Positions 17,256 to 26,077 are shown, numbered from the stretch's first letter. The stretch: DNA of 64,000 bases from an uncultured Latescibacterota bacterium (GCA_958295785.1 OY282377.1:4342896-4406895); one strand, 5' to 3'. Notes: a model not told the origin generated them from the letters alone. Translations and numbers: made by a program.

Positions 17256-17456
17256 GTGAGAGGTAAGGTCCACGAAGGATACGAAGGGGAATCGCCATTC
17301 CGAATCAAAGGGAATAACGGCGACCTAATCGCAGAAATACAAGGCGTGACCCAGGCCAGCAGTTCTGATAACTGTTGCAAGAATGCGATTGAAAACATAA
17401 TTTGTGCTGTGATCGTTTCGTTTCTTGTATCTTATACTAAATTGATTTTCTGTTGA
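17256..17456 (+). CDS. Small DUF1508 (YegP)-like ORF, tail running into a repeat element
   Basis: 66 codons from a GTG at 17256 preceded by AGAAGGA. Residues 14-48 (SPFRIKGNNGDLIAEIQG, then CCKNAIENI) resemble the DUF1508 core, in which a phenylalanine-rich strand with an NG turn precedes an AENGIxSI helix. The last residues and stop are encoded by the terminal inverted repeat of the element starting at 17433, so the original C-terminus may have been lost. It could be a decaying gene or a chance frame; similarity is by eye only. Confidence 0.35.
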   Translation: MRGKVHEGYEGESPFRIKGNNGDLIAEIQGVTQASSSDNCCKNAIENIICAVIVSFLVSYTKLIFC

Positions 17457-17916
17457 CCTGATGCGATATGCTACCTGCAAATGATTCTCTTGACCTTACG
17501 CAGTCATTCAGAAAAGCCATAGCAAAAATGCAATCGCAAAGGACCCTCCGATAATGCCATCGCGCACAGCGCACAAGGCCGTCTCGCAACCAACCTCCCT
17601 CTTGCAACTTCCTTCGCAGGCCAGCGCATGTCGTGCTATTACAAAAGCGATTTGCGCTGTGCAAGCCTCTCGGCGTCTGAGAGCGGCATTTTTTGCCTAC
17701 TTTTTTTTGCTGTTGAAAAAAAGTAGGTCGCCGCACGCCGTAGGCACAGGCGTAGCCAACGCATCGAAGGCAACCCACATGGAGGCAGAACCAAACGCTT
17801 TAGACAAGCAACGCATGATCTCTGAGGAACGTCTGTTCCCCATTCCTCATTCCTCATTCCTCATTCCTCCCTGATGGGAGGCAGGATACGGACAAATAAA
17901 AATCAAATTGGTATTA
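17433..17916 (+). repeat. Interspersed TIR-bearing element, copy 2
   Basis: 484 bases starting TATACTAAATTGATTTT and ending AAAATCAAATTGGTATTA. These are imperfect inverted repeats matching at about 19 of 25 positions by hand. The interior matches copies at 10036-10450 and 48590-49145, including a hairpin (ctacttttttttgctgttgaaaaaaagtag, near 17697-17728) and the gtaggcacaggcgtagccaacgcatc block. Near the right end attcctcattcctcattcctc is a small tandem repeat. The 70-codon frame seen in copies 1 and 3 is broken here. Most of the 976-base gap from 17043 to 18018 is this element; 17043-17255 shows nothing else and 17917-18018 holds a gcggtcagc/gctgaccgct motif. Confidence 0.8.
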
Positions 17917-18018
17917 GCAATCAGCGGTCAGCAAAACAAGCGGTCAGCCCATACATCGCTTTGGGCGGATGGGTGGAGGCTGACCGCTCATAAGCGAATT
18001 TTCTCAAAGGTTCACACC

Positions 18019-19203
18019 ATGATGCACTATCCCCCTGTTCGCGCAATGACGCGAGGTCCTAAATACCATTGGTTTGGTTATTACGACAAGTGGCAAATCG
18101 ATCCCACTGGCCGATACGCACTTGGCATGGAAGTCGATTTTGAACACCGGTCGCCCTCGGCCGATGATATGGTCGCGCTCGGCATGATCGACATGGAAAA
18201 CGGCGATGCGTGGTCTGAAATCGGGCGCACCCGCGCATGGTGCTGGCAGCAGGGCTGTATGTTGCAATGGATTCCCAACTCGGAGACCGATATTATTTAC
18301 AATGACCGCGAAGGGGATGCGTTTGTCTCGCGCATACACAATGTCAAAACGGGCGATGTCCGCACGCTTCCACACGCGATTTACGCCCTCTCGCCCGATG
18401 GCAAAACAGCGATTGGCACGGATTTTCGGCGCATCAACCACATGCGGCCCGGCTATGGCTATGTGGGCATTCCCGACCCCAACCGCGATGTGCATGCACC
18501 CGACGAGGTGGGCGTTTATGTTGTGGATCTCGAAACAGGAGACACAAAGCTCATTGTCACCATAGCCGACATGGCCGCCATCCCCTATCCGCATGGCGAT
18601 ATTTCCGGGGCGCGTCACTATTTCAATCACCTGCTTTTTAATCCCGATGGGTCGCGCTTTGTATTTTTGCACCGCTGGCGATTTTCACAGGGCGGCTTTC
18701 ACACGCGCATGATCGCGGCCAATGCCGATGGGTCAAATGTGCATGTCGTTGACGACTACGGCAAAATGTCGCACTTTATATGGCGCGATCCCCACACCAT
18801 TCTCGGATGGGCATATCACCCGTCACACGGCAACAGATTTTATCTCTACCGCGATCTCACAGACGCAGAGCCAGAAGTTATTGGCACAGATGTGATGACG
18901 GTCAACGGTCACTGTACGTATTTGCCGGGCAATGCGTGGATCCTCAACGACACCTATCCCTCGGGCGACCATCGCAATCAGATCCCCTATCTCTATCGCG
19001 TTGCCACGGGCGAGCGCGTCGACCTCGGAATTTTCCCATCGCCAGAACCCTATACGGGCGAATGGCGTTGTGATCTGCACCCGCGCTTTAGCCCGGATGG
19101 GCAATTTGTCGTAATTGACTCGGCACACATGGGCAATGGGCGGCAGATGTATCGGATTGAGGTCGGAGATATTGTGTCGCCTTTTGCAAACGCGGAGACA
19201 TGA
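18019..19203 (+). CDS. TolB-like/PD40-type beta-propeller protein of unknown function
   Basis: 394 aa from the ATG at 18019 with AAAGG upstream; the frame runs upstream into repeat DNA. No signal peptide is visible, so it is probably cytoplasmic. Successive blades have the D-P-G or S-P-D-G-K turns of TolB/PD40 propellers (ALSPDGKTAIG, LFNPDGSRFVFLHRW, RFSPDGQFVVIDS). The fold resembles oligogalacturonate lyase-type propellers, but nothing seen here proves lyase activity. Its stop overlaps the start of the PhyH gene at 19200 by 4 bases, so the two are translationally coupled and likely act on one substrate. Confidence 0.7.
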   Translation: MMHYPPVRAMTRGPKYHWFGYYDKWQIDPTGRYALGMEVDFEHRSPSADDMVALGMIDMENGDAWSEIGRTRAWCWQQGCMLQWIPNSETDIIYNDREGDAFVSRIHNVKTGDVRTLPHAIYALSPDGKTAIGTDFRRINHMRPGYGYVGIPDPNRDVHAPDEVGVYVVDLETGDTKLIVTIADMAAIPYPHGDISGARHYFNHLLFNPDGSRFVFLHRWRFSQGGFHTRMIAANADGSNVHVVDDYGKMSHFIWRDPHTILGWAYHPSHGNRFYLYRDLTDAEPEVIGTDVMTVNGHCTYLPGNAWILNDTYPSGDHRNQIPYLYRVATGERVDLGIFPSPEPYTGEWRCDLHPRFSPDGQFVVIDSAHMGNGRQMYRIEVGDIVSPFANAET

Positions 19204-19958
19204 TCATGGCAAGATCTGAAACAGCACTCACGCGAGAAGAAATGATGCACTTTCGCACCCAAGGGTATCTCGGCCCCTATCCCCTTTGTTCAGCCGCGGA
19301 AATGGCGGCCCTCCGCCCGGCAATTGAACAGGTGCTCGAAACAGATCCGCCAGACTCTAAAAACCGCGTTCACAACCGGCACTTGGACAGCCGAGTTATT
19401 TACGATCTCGCCACACATCCCGAGATTCTCAACCGCATGGTCAATCTCTACGGCACGGATCTGTTGTTGTGGCGCACCAATTTTTTTGTCAAATACAAAG
19501 GCACGCGCGCAATCCCTTGGCATCAGGATTTCAACTATTGGCCGCTCGAGCCGCCCATTATTGTTTCGGCCTGGATTGCAATAGATGCTTCGACCAAAGA
19601 AAACGGGAATTTGCAACTCATTCCCGGCTCACACCGCAAAATTATTCCCCACGTCAAAGCGACACCCGATGTGCAATTTCAAGAAATGGCCGACGCGGGC
19701 TATTACGATCCCGATCAACTCATTGACCTCGAAATGCAACCCGGTGAATTTATCCTTTTTAACGAACGCACGCTGCATCACTCCAAAGCCAACAACTCCA
19801 ATTTGCGGCGCATTGGCCTCGCGGTGCGCGCGATCATTCCCATTGTGAATGTGCTCAAATACGATTCGAAAGACCACGGCCTTCAGGTCATTCACGGCGA
19901 AGACGCAATGGGGTTTAATCGCCTCACATCGCCGCCCAAAAAAGCGGATCGCGGATGA
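19200..19958 (+). CDS. Phytanoyl-CoA dioxygenase family protein
   Basis: 252 aa. The start codon overlaps the previous stop (ATGA); a second ATG at 19206 is possible. The Fe(II)-binding HxD is H108-Q-D110 (WHQDFNYWP), the distal histidine is H193 or H194 (TLHHSKANNS) and a 2-oxoglutarate-binding arginine follows at about 204-210. The YLGPYPL N-terminus and the GNLQLIPGSH strand (about 136-145) are typical of PhyH proteins. It lies in a three-gene run with a beta-propeller and an enolase-superfamily enzyme. Substrate unknown. Confidence 0.9.
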   Translation: MIMARSETALTREEMMHFRTQGYLGPYPLCSAAEMAALRPAIEQVLETDPPDSKNRVHNRHLDSRVIYDLATHPEILNRMVNLYGTDLLLWRTNFFVKYKGTRAIPWHQDFNYWPLEPPIIVSAWIAIDASTKENGNLQLIPGSHRKIIPHVKATPDVQFQEMADAGYYDPDQLIDLEMQPGEFILFNERTLHHSKANNSNLRRIGLAVRAIIPIVNVLKYDSKDHGLQVIHGEDAMGFNRLTSPPKKADRG

Positions 19959-19995
19959 AAGCTGTCAGTTTAGCCAGAAAAAAACACGAGCGGTA

Positions 19996-20100
19996 TATGT
20001 AGGGGCGTGGCCCCTGTGCTCGCCCGTAGAGATGAAAATGTAGGGGCGATGCCCCCGTGCTCGCCCGTATGTGTAGGGACGTGGCCCCTGTGCCCGCCCG
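19996..20100. repeat. Cluster of three GTAGGGGCG palindromic units
   Basis: Three units (gtaggggcgtggcccctgtgctcgcccg and two variants) stand head to tail between the PhyH gene and the enolase gene. They are preceded by the agtttagcca...cacgagcgg leader also found at 11241. Confidence 0.85.
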
Positions 20101-20120
20101 AAGAAAGGAATCTGTTCGTT

Positions 20121-21308
20121 ATGAAAATCACCCATATTGAAACATTTATTGTCGATGCGGGTTGGCGCCCGTGGATATTTGTCCGCGTCGATACCGATGA
20201 GGGCATCAGCGGCTGGGGCGAGTGCAGCGATGGGCGCAGTCCCTACGGCGTGACGGGTACGGTGCGCGACCTCGCGCCCTTGCTCATCGGCAAAGACCCT
20301 CGTGCTTATGAGATGCGTTTTTGGGATATGTTGCGCGGCACGCGCCAAAGTCCCGGAGGCATTGCGGCCAAAGCCATTGCCGGCGTGGAACTCGCGCTGA
20401 TCGACATCAAAGCCCGCGCGCTCGGCATCTCTGTAGTGGAACTTTTTGGCGGGCCAACGCGCGAGCAGATCCGTCTCTATTGGTCGCACTGCGGCACGTC
20501 TCGGGCGCGCAATCACGATTTGCTCAATACCCCGCCGCTTCGCACGATAGACGATATCGCCGCACTCGGGCGCGAAGTGGTGGAAAAGGGCTATACGGCT
20601 CTCAAGACCAATATTGTTATACCGGGCGATCCAGCCAGCGTCTTTTTTGGCGGCTTTGGCGGCGCGCCAGGTACGACGGATGGCGTGGTTACGCGCCCGT
20701 TGCTCCGCCACATCGAAACCCTCATCGGCACGTTTCGAGACGCTGTTGGGCCGGATGTGGATATCAATTTGGATCTCAATTTCAATTTCAAACCCGAATC
20801 GTGTATGCGTATTGCCCAAGTGCTGGAACAATTCGATCTGCTGTGGCTCGAGATCGACATGTATGAACCCGATGCCATTCGCCAGATCAAAGACGCCACG
20901 CGCACCAAAATTTGCACCGGAGAAAACCTGTTTTACATGCGCGATTTCATCCCCTATTTCCAAGCGCGGGCTGCCGATGTGTTTATGATCGACGTGCCGT
21001 GGAACGGGTTTGCCCAATCCAAAAAAGTGGGCGATTTGGCCGAAGCCCATCAACTCAATGTCGCGCCGCACAATTATTACAGCCATCTTTCGACATTCAT
21101 CAGTGCCAGCCTGTGCGCGGTGTTGCCCAACGTGCGTATTATGGAGATCGATGTTGACGATGTGCCTTGGCGCGATGACATGGTCACCCATTTGCCGCAA
21201 ATAGAAAATGGGCACCTGACCATTCCCACGGACACAGGCTGGGGAACGGAGATGATTGAAGATGTGCTCAAAGCACACCCCTGGGAAAAGGGAAATGCGA
21301 ATTGGTGA
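20121..21308 (+). CDS. Mandelate racemase/muconate lactonizing enzyme family (enolase superfamily)
   Basis: 395 aa from the ATG at 20121, with AAGAAAGGA upstream; a longer frame reads through the repeat cluster. The capping domain is N-terminal (MKITHIETFIVDAG, GWGECSDG). The barrel supplies metal ligands D218 (INLDLN), E244 (LWLEID) and E268 (CTGENL), and a late histidine H317 (APHNYYSH). At the position of the catalytic KxK motif the sequence reads ALKTN (161-164), keeping one lysine. Such enzymes abstract the alpha proton of a carboxylate, usually to dehydrate sugar acids. Substrate not assignable from sequence alone. Confidence 0.9.
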   Translation: MKITHIETFIVDAGWRPWIFVRVDTDEGISGWGECSDGRSPYGVTGTVRDLAPLLIGKDPRAYEMRFWDMLRGTRQSPGGIAAKAIAGVELALIDIKARALGISVVELFGGPTREQIRLYWSHCGTSRARNHDLLNTPPLRTIDDIAALGREVVEKGYTALKTNIVIPGDPASVFFGGFGGAPGTTDGVVTRPLLRHIETLIGTFRDAVGPDVDINLDLNFNFKPESCMRIAQVLEQFDLLWLEIDMYEPDAIRQIKDATRTKICTGENLFYMRDFIPYFQARAADVFMIDVPWNGFAQSKKVGDLAEAHQLNVAPHNYYSHLSTFISASLCAVLPNVRIMEIDVDDVPWRDDMVTHLPQIENGHLTIPTDTGWGTEMIEDVLKAHPWEKGNANW

Positions 21309-21314
21309 TAAGAT

Positions 21315-21650
21315 GCGAAAAGCGGATCGCGGATTAAGCGGATGACGCGGATTGCGCGGATTGGGTTGGCAGGTAGGGCAAAGGATGCAGGTGATACAGA
21401 CGCCGCCAGAGGTGCAGGGAAAGCAGATTGGGGAAGCGCAGGTAGTACGAAGGTCGCAGGTGGTGCGAAGGCTAAAGCGGTTGCGGGGGGTTGTGGGGTT
21501 AATCCGCGCAATCCATTAAAGAGGGCAGGGCCGCGGATTGGGAAGCCCAGGTAGTACGAAGGTCGCAGGTGGTACAAAGGCTAAAGCGGTTGCGGGGTGT
21601 GTGGGGTTAATCCGCGCAATCCGTTTAATCCGCGATCCCAGAGGGTGAAC
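21315..21650. repeat. GCGGATT / TTAATCCGCGCAATCC repeat region with a tandem duplication of about 108 bases
   Basis: The gap before the ccm region begins with gcggatcgcggattaagcgg and gacgcggattgcgcggattggg. Two similar units follow at about 21426-21530 and 21533-21640, sharing caggtagtacgaaggtcgca, caaggctaaagcggttgcgg in near-identical form, and gtggggttaatccgcgcaatcc. A third related unit lies at 39412-39515. Confidence 0.8.
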
Positions 21651-21654
21651 GAAA

Positions 21655-22737
21655 ATGAATACGATCCGCATGAGGACGCATAAGAACAGATGCTGTGCGC
21701 GTTTTATATTTTGCATTGGATTGCTCGGGTTTTTGATCTGTGGGCCTGCTTTCGCGCTCACGGGGCGCGTGGTCAATCAGACTTTTAATCGCCCCGAAGC
21801 CGAGGTCGAGGTTTCTTATATTCGTCACGAGACAGGCGATGTTACTGTTGTGCGCGATACCACCGACAGCGAGGGTCAATTTGCGATTGACGTTCCGCCA
21901 GATCCGGGTGCTGATCCACCGCCCATGTTGCTCGCCCGATACCGCGGCATTGACTATCCGGGCAACCCTGCGCCTGCGGGCGATACTGTCGATATTCCCG
22001 TTTTTGAGACCACGGATTCCGATACGGCCATTTCTTTGGCGTCGCACCACATTATCATCGATGCTCAGGCCGGTGCTGTGACCTACATCATCATTGTACA
22101 CAACCGCGGCGACCGCACCTACCTCACGGGCGGCGACCACGGTCACGGCCTGGAAATGCCCTTGCCCGATGGCGTCACCGAGATCGTCCGTGCGCCACAA
22201 GGCGTACACTTACACGGTTCGTTGCTCGTCGATCCGCGCCCCATCATTCCCGGAGACAGTCAGACTTTTTTTACCTTCGCGCTACCGCTGTCCAAGCGCA
22301 TCGCACAACGCATCGCCTATCCCACTGCGGCGGTGAATTTGCTCGTTCAGCCCACCGATACACCCGTCACCACAAAAGCCCTTCGAGATCGCGGCGTCGT
22401 GACTTTGGGCGACAATGCCTTTCAAAGCTTCGGCGCGGAACAACTCGCACGCGGCACACAGATCGACATGCGACTCTCCGCGCCCGAGATCGCGTCTGAT
22501 TCGCAAACATGGATCTGGGTCTTGGCGGCCAGTGCTGTTGCGGTCGCCATTCTCGTCATTTATATGCGTTTTCCCAAAGCCCCTCCCAATCGGCGTGCGG
22601 TGTTGCTCGAACAAATCGCCGATCTCGACGAGCGGTTTGAAAATGGCGCCATCTCTGAGGCCGATTACAAAACCCGACGCAGCGCCCTCAAAGCCGAGGT
22701 CATCGATCTGACAAAGTCAGTACCCAGCAGTCAGTAG
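21655..22737 (+). CDS. Exported membrane-anchored protein with carboxypeptidase-regulatory-like domain, linked to ccm genes
   Basis: 360 aa with a basic start and a signal helix (FIFCIGLLGFLICGPAFA, about 17-35). A first beta domain resembles the carboxypeptidase regulatory fold (LTGRVVNQTFNRPEAEVEVSY, then TDSEGQFAIDVPP). A second beta domain runs to about 290, followed by a TM helix near 285-302. A short cytoplasmic helical hairpin closes the protein (LLEQIADLDERFENGAISEADYKTRR), SHOCT-like in pattern. It lies 183 bases before ccmA on the same strand, so a role in cytochrome c assembly or respiratory envelope biogenesis is plausible but unproven. Confidence 0.75.
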   Translation: MNTIRMRTHKNRCCARFIFCIGLLGFLICGPAFALTGRVVNQTFNRPEAEVEVSYIRHETGDVTVVRDTTDSEGQFAIDVPPDPGADPPPMLLARYRGIDYPGNPAPAGDTVDIPVFETTDSDTAISLASHHIIIDAQAGAVTYIIIVHNRGDRTYLTGGDHGHGLEMPLPDGVTEIVRAPQGVHLHGSLLVDPRPIIPGDSQTFFTFALPLSKRIAQRIAYPTAAVNLLVQPTDTPVTTKALRDRGVVTLGDNAFQSFGAEQLARGTQIDMRLSAPEIASDSQTWIWVLAASAVAVAILVIYMRFPKAPPNRRAVLLEQIADLDERFENGAISEADYKTRRSALKAEVIDLTKSVPSSQ

Positions 22738-22831
22738 TCTGTCACCCCGCCCATCCCCTTGGGTTGAGCAAAATTGGGCGGCTTGATCAATCCCCCGCTA
22801 TAAGGGCCTGTCCTTTTCCCTCTTGCATCTT

Positions 22832-22860
22832 CGGGCGGGCACGGGGGCCACGCCCCTACG
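22832..22860. repeat. Single GTAGGGGCG palindromic unit (reverse orientation)
   Basis: The sequence gggcgggcacgggggccacgcccctac lies 60 bases before the ccmA start. Confidence 0.75.
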
Positions 22861-22920
22861 GTCTCATGTCTCGATTTTAGGATGGACGGGCTGGGGCTAA
22901 ACACTCTCCACTCTCCACTG

Positions 22921-23625
22921 ATGATCACATCGGCCATTGTCATACGGAATTTGACCCACCGCTTTGGTCATTTCGCGGCACTGCAAGACATCGATCTCGT
23001 CGTGCCAAAGGGCCAAACTTTTGCACTTTTTGGTCCAAATGGGGCGGGCAAAACCACCTTGTTGCGCCTGATCGCCGCATTGACAAGACCGTCGTCGGGC
23101 GAGATTTGGGTCTGCGGTGACAACGCCCGCCGCGATCCGAAGATGATACGCAAAAACATCGGGTTTATTTCTCATCACACCATGCTCTACGACGATCTCA
23201 CGGCGCGGGAAAATCTCGCGTTTTACGGATGCATGTACGGGCTTCAAAATCTCGATGCCCGAGTCGAAGAAGTTCTGGGTGCCGTTGGCCTGACAGACCG
23301 CCAGCGCGACCGAGTGCGCGATTTCTCTCGGGGGATGAAACAGCGATTGGCGATAGCGCGATCCATTTTGCACCAGCCATCGATCCTCTTGCTGGACGAG
23401 CCATTTACCGGCCTCGATACAGCGGCGCAGTCGATGTTGTCCAATCTGCTCATCGCCCTCAAAGCCGAGGAGCGCACCGTCTTTTTGGTCACGCACGATT
23501 TCGCAAAGGGCCTCGCGCTTGCAGATCGCTTTGGCATCCTTTTGCGAGGCCAATTGATACGCGAAGCATCGACAAAAGAGGTGGATGAATCCGAGTTGCG
23601 AACGCAGATCAACAGCCGTCTGTAG
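22921..23625 (+). CDS. ccmA: Heme ABC exporter ATP-binding protein CcmA
   Basis: 234 aa from the ATG at 22921; an upstream frame start lies in noncoding sequence. Walker A is GPNGAGKTT (about 37-45), the signature FSRGMKQRLAIARSI, Walker B ILLLDEPFTGLD and the H-loop VTHD. With ccmB and ccmC directly downstream, the CcmA identity is well supported. CcmAB uses ATP to release the heme-carrying chaperone in cytochrome c maturation at the inner membrane. Confidence 0.92.
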   Translation: MITSAIVIRNLTHRFGHFAALQDIDLVVPKGQTFALFGPNGAGKTTLLRLIAALTRPSSGEIWVCGDNARRDPKMIRKNIGFISHHTMLYDDLTARENLAFYGCMYGLQNLDARVEEVLGAVGLTDRQRDRVRDFSRGMKQRLAIARSILHQPSILLLDEPFTGLDTAAQSMLSNLLIALKAEERTVFLVTHDFAKGLALADRFGILLRGQLIREASTKEVDESELRTQINSRL

Positions 23626-23644
23626 TCCGGAAGGGCTGACCGCT

Positions 23645-23730
23645 TATACCAAATTGATTTGATGTTGGCCTCCTGTGATCCCCTTAGCTACTGTTGCCTT
23701 TTCGCAGGCACAGGGGCCACGCCCCTACAT
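23645..23730. repeat. Repeat debris between ccmA and ccmB: solo TIR end plus one GTAGGGGCG unit
   Basis: A TIR-like end (tataccaaattgatttgatgttggcc, 23645-23670) matches the terminus of the large element, and a ggcacaggggccacgcccctac unit follows at about 23707-23728. They lie within what should be a tightly packed ccm operon. Confidence 0.65.
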
Positions 23731-23744
23731 TTGACCCCTGACCA

Positions 23745-24425
23745 ATGCCACTATTCTTTATTCAATCCCTCGCCATTCTGCAAAAGGACCTCAAAATCGA
23801 ATGGCGCACGCGAGAGCGTCTCGGCGCGATGGCTTTTTTTGCGTTTTTAGTCGTGCTCATTTTCAACTTTGCATTTGAACCCGCATCGCCGATAGTCAAA
23901 ACAGCCGCGCCCGGCATCTTTTGGATCGCCACTGTTTTTGCCGGGCTGTTGGGCTTGAGTCGATCCTTTGCCATTGAAAAACAAAATGACTGCCTGATGG
24001 GTTTGCGCCTCACACCGGCCGATCCGGGCGCGATCTTTTTGGGCAAAATGCTGGGCAACGCCATCGCCATGCTCATTCTGGCCGCGCTCATCCTGCCCGT
24101 TCTCGTGGTTTTTCTCAATGTGGAAATCGCACCTGCACTGCCGCGTTTGATCTTGCCCATTTTGTTTGGCACGCTGGGTTTTGCGGCTGTGGGCACGCTC
24201 TTTTCCGCAATGTCGCTCAACACCCGATTGCGAGAAGCCCTTTTGCCCATGCTCACATTGCCCATGCTCGTTCCGGCACTGCTGGCGGCGATTGAATCTT
24301 TTCGCGCTGTTCTCGCGGGTCATCCCCTGTCCAAAATCGCGGACTGGCTCGTGCTCGGCGGCGCGTTTGTCGCGCTCTTTGTCGCGGCCTGTCTGCTCTT
24401 ATTTGAATGCGTTCTGGAGGACTGA
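23745..24425 (+). CDS. ccmB: Heme exporter membrane protein CcmB
   Basis: 226 aa with about six TM helices. The N-terminus (AILQKDLKIEWRTRE) is the hallmark of CcmB, which begins with a basic amphipathic segment before the first helix. The loop LMGLRLTPADPGAIFLGKM also matches the family. It is preceded by ccmA and followed by ccmC with one base between the stop and the next ATG. CcmB is the permease half of the CcmABCD system for holo-CcmE release. Confidence 0.92.
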   Translation: MPLFFIQSLAILQKDLKIEWRTRERLGAMAFFAFLVVLIFNFAFEPASPIVKTAAPGIFWIATVFAGLLGLSRSFAIEKQNDCLMGLRLTPADPGAIFLGKMLGNAIAMLILAALILPVLVVFLNVEIAPALPRLILPILFGTLGFAAVGTLFSAMSLNTRLREALLPMLTLPMLVPALLAAIESFRAVLAGHPLSKIADWLVLGGAFVALFVAACLLLFECVLED

Positions 24426-24426
24426 C

Positions 24427-25110
24427 ATGCATCGGCGGCCCTACATCCTTCCTTTTGTCTTCGGCATGCTCGCGCTCATCGGGCTGGCTATCGCGCCCTA
24501 TCTGGTATTTGTCTATGCCGGGATTGAAAAAGAAATGGGTTTGGCACAAAAAATTTTTTACTATCACGTTTCCTCGGCTTTCGCAATGTACATCGGCTTT
24601 TCGCTCTGCTTTGTCTTTAGCATCCGCTATCTTTGGAAACGCGACAAACGCTGCGACTTATGGGCGGCGTGTTCTGCCGAAGTCGGGTTGCTCTTTTGCA
24701 GCCTGGTCTTGCTCACAGGGCCGATTTGGGCCAAACCCGTGTGGGGCGCGTGGTGGGTATGGGACGCCCAACTCACGCTGACCCTCGTGCTCTGGCTCAT
24801 TTTTGTGGCGTATTTCATGTTGCGGACCCACATTGAAGACCCGGTTCAAAATGCGCGCTTTCGCGCTGTTCTCGGCATTGTCGGCTTCCTCAATGTGCCC
24901 TTCATCCACTATGCCACCAAGTTGTGGCGCACACACCATCCCGAAGTGGTGCGCGGTGAAGAAATCGGCCTGCCACCCGACATGAAAACGGCTTTCTTTT
25001 TTTGCGTCCTGACCTTTTTTATGCTCTTTTTCGCGCTGCTCTTCAAGCGCGTATCGGTCGAAAAAGCACGAGATGAACTCGAATCTCTCAAGGCCGAAAT
25101 GCGAGCGTGA
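24427..25110 (+). CDS. ccmC: Heme handling protein CcmC
   Basis: 227 aa with six TM helices. The tryptophan-rich periplasmic motif GAWWVWDAQLT (about 109-119) is diagnostic of the CcmC/CcmF heme-handling family, and the length indicates CcmC. Candidate axial heme histidines lie at YYHVSS (about 42) and in RTHHP (about 167). A GGAGG Shine-Dalgarno lies just before the ATG, inside the end of ccmB. CcmC attaches heme to CcmE; no ccmE, ccmF, ccmG or ccmH gene is seen in the window. Confidence 0.93.
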   Translation: MHRRPYILPFVFGMLALIGLAIAPYLVFVYAGIEKEMGLAQKIFYYHVSSAFAMYIGFSLCFVFSIRYLWKRDKRCDLWAACSAEVGLLFCSLVLLTGPIWAKPVWGAWWVWDAQLTLTLVLWLIFVAYFMLRTHIEDPVQNARFRAVLGIVGFLNVPFIHYATKLWRTHHPEVVRGEEIGLPPDMKTAFFFCVLTFFMLFFALLFKRVSVEKARDELESLKAEMRA

Positions 25111-25132
25111 AATCATTTTTATGGAGAACCTC

Positions 25133-25282
25133 ATGCAGCATCTCGAATACATGACCGCGGCGTATATCCTGATATGGGTTGCCATTTTGCTCTACTTTTT
25201 GAGCCTGTCCAAACGCGAAAAAGCGATCTGGAAAGAATTGCGAGAATTGCGCGCCGCCCTCACCAAAGACAACACCCCATAG
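25133..25282 (+). CDS. CcmD-like small membrane protein
   Basis: 49 aa from the ATG at 25133, which has GGAG seven bases upstream; an in-frame ATG at 25121 would add four residues. One TM helix (AAYILIWVAILLYFLSL) precedes a charged, helix-forming tail (KREKAIWKELRELRAALTK). This size, topology and position directly after ccmC match CcmD, which tethers CcmAB to CcmC-CcmE. Confidence 0.8.
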   Translation: MQHLEYMTAAYILIWVAILLYFLSLSKREKAIWKELRELRAALTKDNTP

Positions 25283-25285
25283 CCC

Positions 25286-26077
25286 ATGGCCGTAAAAAAC
25301 GCCAAAAAAATTTTGAGCCTAAAACGCCGAAAAGGGCGGCAGGCCGAACAAAAATACCTCATCGAAGGCATTCGCCTGTGCGAGGAAGCCCTCGCGAGCA
25401 GCGACACGCTCGAGCAACTCGTCTTTTGCCGCGAAAGCATCGCCCGCAACAAACGCCTCGAAAACCTCTACCAAACAGCCATTGCCCAAGGCATTCCCAT
25501 TCAGCAGACCAACTGGCGCGCCTTCAAAGGCATGTCGGACACGCATACCCCGCAAGGTGTGCTCGGCGTCGTTGCCATGCGGACATGGGATCGCGCATCC
25601 GTTCTCAATACCGATGGCCCATTCCTCATTCTCGACCGCATCTCTGACCCCGGTAACTTGGGCGTGATCATGCGTACAGCCGAAGCCGCTGCATGCGCGG
25701 GCATCTTTCTCACCCGCGGATCGGTCGAACTCCACAATCCCAAAGTCGTGCGTGCGACGATGGGCGCCATCTTTCGCCTGCCCATCTTTCCCCTTCAAAA
25801 CGGATGCGACCTGTTGCGCCACCTGCGCCAACGCAACATCGCCATCATCGCCGCGCACATCGACGGTACGGTCTTTCACGAGTTAAACGCAACACCCTCG
25901 GTCGCTCTCTTGCTCGGCAACGAAGCTTTTGGCATTGATCCCGCGTACCTCGCCATGGCCGATCACACCGTCACCATCCCCATGGCCGCCCCGGTCGAAT
26001 CGCTCAATATCGCGGTCGCCAGTGGCATCCTCCTCTACAAAATTTGCGAACTGACCCATAGGCGTTCAGCTCGGTGA
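25286..26077 (+). CDS. TrmH/SpoU-family RNA 2'-O-methyltransferase
   Basis: 263 aa. The N-terminal substrate-binding domain starts near KILSLKRRKGRQAEQKYLIEG. The C-terminal SPOUT domain has the three SpoU motifs: DPGNLGVIMRTAEA (about 116-129), LLLGNEAFGI (about 211-220) and IPMAAPVESLNIAVASGI (about 231-248). These trefoil-knot enzymes methylate ribose in rRNA or tRNA with S-adenosylmethionine. It follows the ccmD-like gene by three bases and probably shares its transcript by chance of packing. Confidence 0.92.
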   Translation: MAVKNAKKILSLKRRKGRQAEQKYLIEGIRLCEEALASSDTLEQLVFCRESIARNKRLENLYQTAIAQGIPIQQTNWRAFKGMSDTHTPQGVLGVVAMRTWDRASVLNTDGPFLILDRISDPGNLGVIMRTAEAAACAGIFLTRGSVELHNPKVVRATMGAIFRLPIFPLQNGCDLLRHLRQRNIAIIAAHIDGTVFHELNATPSVALLLGNEAFGIDPAYLAMADHTVTIPMAAPVESLNIAVASGILLYKICELTHRRSAR

